8,360 bases of DNA, taken from an uncultured Cyanobium sp. GTDB lineage: Bacteria > Cyanobacteriota > Cyanobacteriia > PCC-6307 > Cyanobiaceae. The notes under the pieces were generated by a model that worked only from the letters and a program-made list of their open reading frames with translations, was not told where the DNA came from and searched no databases. The stretch spans positions 1 to 8,360 of the forward strand of contig CALFOF010000218.1 of the NCBI GenBank assembly GCA_937919075.1. The letters run 5' to 3'. Positions 5,859 through 8,360 of the stretch are shown here, one piece after another. Both the position numbers and the translations under genes were made by a program. Numbering within the stretch: position 1 is the stretch's first letter; each line of letters starts with the position of its first letter.

Positions 5859-6701
5859 ATGCGACATCTCCAGCCGAACCGCGCCCTGCCGTTCCTTTCT
5901 GCGTTCGGCGTTCTGGCGATGGGCGGTTCCCTTGTTCCTCCTCACGCGCAGGCGGCTCTGTTCGGCGCCCGCGAGGTGGCCCAGGAGCGTTTTGTGCTGG
6001 TGGCCGCACCGATCGGCGACGGCACCCGCGCCCAACTCAACATTTATGAGCAGATCACCGACCGCCGCCCCTGCTTCGCCGTGTCCGGTGCCAATCCGGC
6101 CCGCGTCGACCCTTTGTTGGGCACCTTTGATTTCACCGGCATCTGCACCCGTTACATCGATGCCAACGGCTATTCCCTGCGGGTCGGTGAAACCGATTTA
6201 GGCACTGTGTATCGGATCAGTGTCGTGCGCAGCGGCAACGACAACATCCTGCTGGCCACTCCGCATCGCGGCAAAACAGGCCCAGAGATGATCCTCGCCC
6301 GCACCAACGGCCAGGGTGCAGGCTTCCTTCAGTTCACCCCCAAACCGGGGTGGAGGCTGATGCGCCGTCAGTTCGGCACTCGCGCCCTCGGCCATCTGTA
6401 CATCTATCGCGCCGAGTGGCCTGGCGCATCCACCGCAGCTCCTGCCGCAGCTCCTGCCGGAGTTCCTGCTCCCGGCAGCACGTCTCCCGCTGCCGATGTC
6501 CCCGGCAGCGATGCTCCTCAGAGCACGACCGCTCCCGGTACAAGAACACCTCCCACCACGGCGCCCGCAGCCAAACCCCCGGCTACCCCAGCACCAGCAG
6601 GTGCTGCAGCGCCTAACGGTTCAGCGCCCGCTGCCACTGCTGCTCCGACGGCTGGTCCTGCTTTGGTTCCGCCGACATCGACAACAACGCCGCGCCCTTG
6701 A
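5859..6701 (+). CDS. Secreted DUF3747 domain protein with Pro/Ala/Thr-rich tail
   Basis: The product has 280 residues. The first 32 form a signal peptide: basic start (R2, R8), hydrophobic core at about 9-25, and likely cleavage after HAQA (29-32). Residues about 35-190 match the DUF3747 domain as I know it from cyanobacteria: RPCFAVSGANP (70-80), LLGTFDFTGICTRYIDANGYSLRVG (at about 87-110), and a closing segment around GFLQFTPKPGWRLMRR (145-160). C72 and C96 could form a disulfide after export. Residues about 190-280 are a low-complexity tail rich in Pro, Ala and Thr, starting with AAPA-AAPA-GVPA. The ATG at 5859 is chosen because it directly precedes the signal peptide; the frame is open further upstream but there it overlaps the preceding gene. 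The protein is probably periplasmic or surface-exposed. Its function is unknown. Confidence 0.85.
   Translation: MRHLQPNRALPFLSAFGVLAMGGSLVPPHAQAALFGAREVAQERFVLVAAPIGDGTRAQLNIYEQITDRRPCFAVSGANPARVDPLLGTFDFTGICTRYIDANGYSLRVGETDLGTVYRISVVRSGNDNILLATPHRGKTGPEMILARTNGQGAGFLQFTPKPGWRLMRRQFGTRALGHLYIYRAEWPGASTAAPAAAPAGVPAPGSTSPAADVPGSDAPQSTTAPGTRTPPTTAPAAKPPATPAPAGAAAPNGSAPAATAAPTAGPALVPPTSTTTPRP
6435..6470 (+). repeat. Three-copy 12-bp tandem repeat in the DUF3747 tail
   Basis: GCAGCTCCTGCC occurs twice in immediate succession (6435-6446 and 6447-6458), followed by the diverged GGAGTTCCTGCT (6459-6470). The units are in frame and encode AAPA, AAPA and GVPA (residues 193-204) at the junction between the folded domain and the low-complexity tail. 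Confidence 0.75.
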
Positions 6702-6721
6702 TGAGGGCCGGCCAGAGGCAG

Positions 6722-6737
6722 TTGCTACATTGAGCAA
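6722..6737 (+). promoter_or_regulatory. Possible rpsU promoter region with inverted repeat
   Basis: TGCTACATT at 6723-6731 reads as an extended -10 (TG, one base, then TACATT). It sits inside a small inverted repeat, TTGCT (6722-6726) and AGCAA (6733-6737), about 30 bp before the rpsU start. No good -35 is seen. The 59-bp gap after the DUF3747 gene is large enough for a separate promoter. Confidence 0.3.
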
Positions 6738-6760
6738 TCTCCAGCCCCACTGCGTGGTTC

Positions 6761-6931
6761 ATGACCCAGGTCACCGTCGGCGAAAATGAAGGCATTGAAT
6801 CGGCGCTGCGCCGGTTCAAGCGTCAGGTGTCCAAGGCAGGGATCTTTGCCGACCTCAAGCGCCTGCGTCACCACGAAACCCCCACCGAGAAGTACAAGCG
6901 AAAGGCCCAGCAGCGCCGCCGCCGCCGCTGA
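6761..6931 (+). CDS. rpsU: 30S ribosomal protein S21
   Basis: The product has 56 residues. It begins [20 protein letters not shown], continues with [19 protein letters not shown] and ends in a basic tail [13 protein letters not shown]. The opening [15 protein letters not shown] pattern, the K-G-DLKR-RH-E-P--KRK core and the arginine-rich end are diagnostic of S21, a small-subunit protein near the anti-Shine-Dalgarno region of 16S rRNA involved in translation initiation. No strong Shine-Dalgarno precedes the ATG at 6761. The gene stands alone between a secreted-protein gene and a convergent comM, and is followed after 58 bp by a clear hairpin terminator. Confidence 0.95.
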   Translation: MTQVTVGENEGIESALRRFKRQVSKAGIFADLKRLRHHETPTEKYKRKAQQRRRRR

Positions 6932-6989
6932 TTCAGTCGGCTGCGCGGAACCCTCCCCGCCGCCGCATCGCCGTAACGCACTGACCAAA

Positions 6990-7020
6990 CCCCGTTGAAC
7001 GCAGGTTCAGCGGGGTCTTT
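6990..7020. terminator. Intrinsic terminator between convergent rpsU and comM
   Basis: CCCCGTTGAAC (6990-7000) pairs with GTTCAGCGGGG (7005-7015) in an 11-bp stem with one G-U pair and a GCAG tetraloop. TCTTT follows on the plus strand. Three A residues precede the stem, so the minus-strand transcript reads stem plus TTT, and the element could stop both rpsU and comM transcripts. Confidence 0.8.
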
Positions 7021-7095
7021 GTGCGATCAACAAGCCAGGCCGCTTGCTTGACTAGATGGTCGTCAGGCCCCATGCAGCACACGCCCGGGCCCACA

Positions 7096-7173
7096 GATCA
7101 GCCAGTTGGCCACAGTTCAGCCGGTTGGCCCATCGATCAGCTGGTTGGCCCCCGGATCGGCTGGATGGCCCCA
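7096..7173. repeat. Four-copy 19-20 bp imperfect tandem repeat spanning the comM stop codon
   Basis: Units start at 7096, 7115, 7135 and 7155. Each has a 16-bp core close to GATCAGCYGGTTGGCC, with 1, 1, 0 and 2 mismatches respectively, followed by a 3-4 bp C/A-rich spacer. A more decayed fifth copy may follow at about 7174-7191. Units 3 and 4 lie in the comM reading frame on the minus strand and encode its last ten residues; the comM stop (7139-7137) lies in unit 3. Units 1 and 2 are non-coding. The period is not a multiple of three. Confidence 0.75.
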
Positions 7174-8360
7174 TTCAGCAGCTGGTCGGCGTCGCCCTGC
7201 AGCTGATCAAAGGAGCGATAGGTGAGGGCTTCGGCCAGATGGGAGGTCAGCACGTCAGTGCTGCCTTCGAGATCGGCGATCGTGCGGGCCACACGCACCA
7301 GCCGTTCGGCTGAACGGGCGGAGAGCCGCCGTTGCCGGATGGCGCCGCGCCAGCGCTCCAGCGCCGCCGCTGACAACGCCAGATGCTGCCGCAGGGCTTC
7401 ACCGGTCAAGGCGCTGTTTGGTTTGCCTGCGGGATTGCGTCGCACCATCCGCTCGCGGGCCTGCCGCACCCGCTCCGCCACTTCCTTGCTGCTGGGCGGA
7501 CCGCTGCTGCCGCCCCCCCCGGCGCTGGCCGAGGGCAGCCCCACCAGCTCATCCGCCTCCAGGCGCCGCATCACCACCTGAAGATCGATGCGATCAAGCA
7601 GCGGCCCCGACAGGCGCGACCAGTAGCGCTGGCGCACCCCTTCCGGGCACTGACAGCTGCGCAGCGGATCGCCGAACCAGCCGCACGGACAGGGATTGGT
7701 GGCCGCCACCAGCGCCACCCGGCAGGGGAAGCGGGTGCGCTGGCGTTGGCGGCTGATCCATACCTCTCCCTCCTCCAGTGGCTCCCGCAGCTGATCGAGT
7801 ACCGCGCGCTGGAACTCAGCCAGTTCGTCGAGAAACAGCACGCCGTGGTGGGCCAGCGAAAGTTCGCCCGGCCGCGGCAGCGCCCCCCCTCCCACCAGGG
7901 CCGTGGCGGTACAGCTGTGGTGGGGCGCCCGGAAGGGCCGCTGGCGGATCAGGCCCGCATCGCCGTTCAGCAGGCCCGCCACGGATACCACCTGGGTGAG
8001 CTCAAGTGCTTCCTCCGGCGGCAGCGGCGGCAGCAGGCCCGCCAGGCGGCGGGCCAGCATCGTCTTGCCGCTGCCCGGGGGGCCCACCAGCAGCAGGTGA
8101 TGGTGCCCCGCTGCCGCGATCTCCAGCGCCCGACGGCCGTGGTGCTGCCCACGCACATCGGCCAGATCCGCCGCCGCCCCCTCGCCTGCGGCTGGTGGCC
8201 TGCTGGCAGCTGGCCGGCAGGGGGTGGCCAGGGCTGGATCCACCAACAGCTGGCCCACCTGCTGCAGCGTTTCGGCTGGCCACACCGTGAGCCCCTTCAC
8301 CAGGAAGGCCTCGGCGCCGTTGGCGGCCGGCACCACCAGCGCACGGGCGCCGGCCTGCCT
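7137..8360 (-). CDS. comM: ComM/YifB-type magnesium-chelatase-like AAA+ ATPase, 5'-truncated by window
   Basis: The frame remains open to the right edge, so roughly the first hundred residues are missing. Numbering starts at the GTG at 8336. Visible motifs are Walker A GPPGSGKT (85-92), the conserved FRAPHHSCT (135-143), Walker B VLFLDEL (166-172), the Cys cluster NPCPCGWFGDPLRSCQC (214-230) and the arginine-finger region SGPLLDRIDL (243-252). The C-terminal lid contains SARSAERLVRVARTIADL (339-356) and YRSFD (373-377). In naturally transformable bacteria ComM is a hexameric helicase that promotes branch migration during integration of incoming DNA. YifB homologues also occur in non-transformable species, so the role here is inferred. 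A Gly/Ser-rich insert occupies about 266-284. The last ~22 residues after YRSFD form an unusual tail, partly derived from a tandem repeat. The gene converges on rpsU. Confidence 0.92.
   Translation of the reverse strand, partial: RQAGARALVVPAANGAEAFLVKGLTVWPAETLQQVGQLLVDPALATPCRPAASRPPAAGEGAAADLADVRGQHHGRRALEIAAAGHHHLLLVGPPGSGKTMLARRLAGLLPPLPPEEALELTQVVSVAGLLNGDAGLIRQRPFRAPHHSCTATALVGGGALPRPGELSLAHHGVLFLDELAEFQRAVLDQLREPLEEGEVWISRQRQRTRFPCRVALVAATNPCPCGWFGDPLRSCQCPEGVRQRYWSRLSGPLLDRIDLQVVMRRLEADELVGLPSASAGGGGSSGPPSSKEVAERVRQARERMVRRNPAGKPNSALTGEALRQHLALSAAALERWRGAIRQRRLSARSAERLVRVARTIADLEGSTDVLTSHLAEALTYRSFDQLQGDADQLLNGAIQPIRGPTS

Noticed and set aside
6932..7095. Possible tRNA or small RNA after rpsU
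   Set aside because: Apart from the terminator at 6990-7020 and a weak 5-bp hairpin at 7031-7046, I see no cloverleaf or promoter-like pair.
7096..7173. Tandem repeat considered as a CRISPR array
   Set aside because: Units are 19-20 bp head to tail with no unique 30-40 bp spacers, and no cas gene is nearby.

Overview
The window looks like chromosomal DNA from a GC-rich picocyanobacterium of the Cyanobium / freshwater-Synechococcus type. Base composition is strongly GC-biased with heavy CTG/GCC codon use. The peptide deformylase has the N-terminal extension I recall from Synechococcus and Prochlorococcus. One gene encodes a DUF3747 protein, a family I know only from cyanobacteria, and there is a small two-helix membrane protein of picocyanobacterial type. 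The lineage is inferred from remembered family resemblance, not from a search.

Layout from left to right. (1) 1-1416, + strand: 3' two-thirds of a fused class II aldolase / short-chain dehydrogenase of the rhamnulose-1-phosphate aldolase-alcohol dehydrogenase type; its start lies before the window. (2) 1444-2868, - strand: a sodium/glutamate symporter (GltS family), convergent with gene 1. (3) 2865-4949, - strand: an S9-family serine peptidase just upstream of the symporter, overlapping it by four bases (GTGA), so the two are probably one translationally coupled operon. (4) 4984-5589, + strand: peptide deformylase (def) from a TTG start, divergent from the peptidase across only 34 bp. (5) 5596-5793, + strand: a 65-residue two-helix membrane protein. 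(6) 5859-6701, + strand: a secreted DUF3747 protein with a long Pro/Ala/Thr tail. (7) 6761-6931, + strand: ribosomal protein S21 (rpsU), 56 residues. (8) 6990-7020: a hairpin terminator between convergent genes. (9) 7096-7173: a four-copy, 19-20 bp imperfect tandem repeat that runs into the 3' end of (10) 7137-8360, - strand, a ComM/YifB-type AAA+ ATPase cut by the right edge.

Most of the content is housekeeping: N-terminal protein maturation (def), translation (rpsU), DNA uptake or recombination (comM), peptide and amino-acid turnover (peptidase plus symporter), and sugar-phosphate/aldehyde metabolism (aldolase-dehydrogenase). I see no phage, transposon, CRISPR, toxin-antitoxin or biosynthetic cluster, and no clear sign of a new biological system. 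The most distinctive signal is a recurring one. Short tandem duplications appear in four places: in frame inside three proteins (periods of 27, 27, 30 and 12 nt) and out of frame (19-20 bp) at the 3' end of comM, where they appear to have built a new C-terminus and stop codon.
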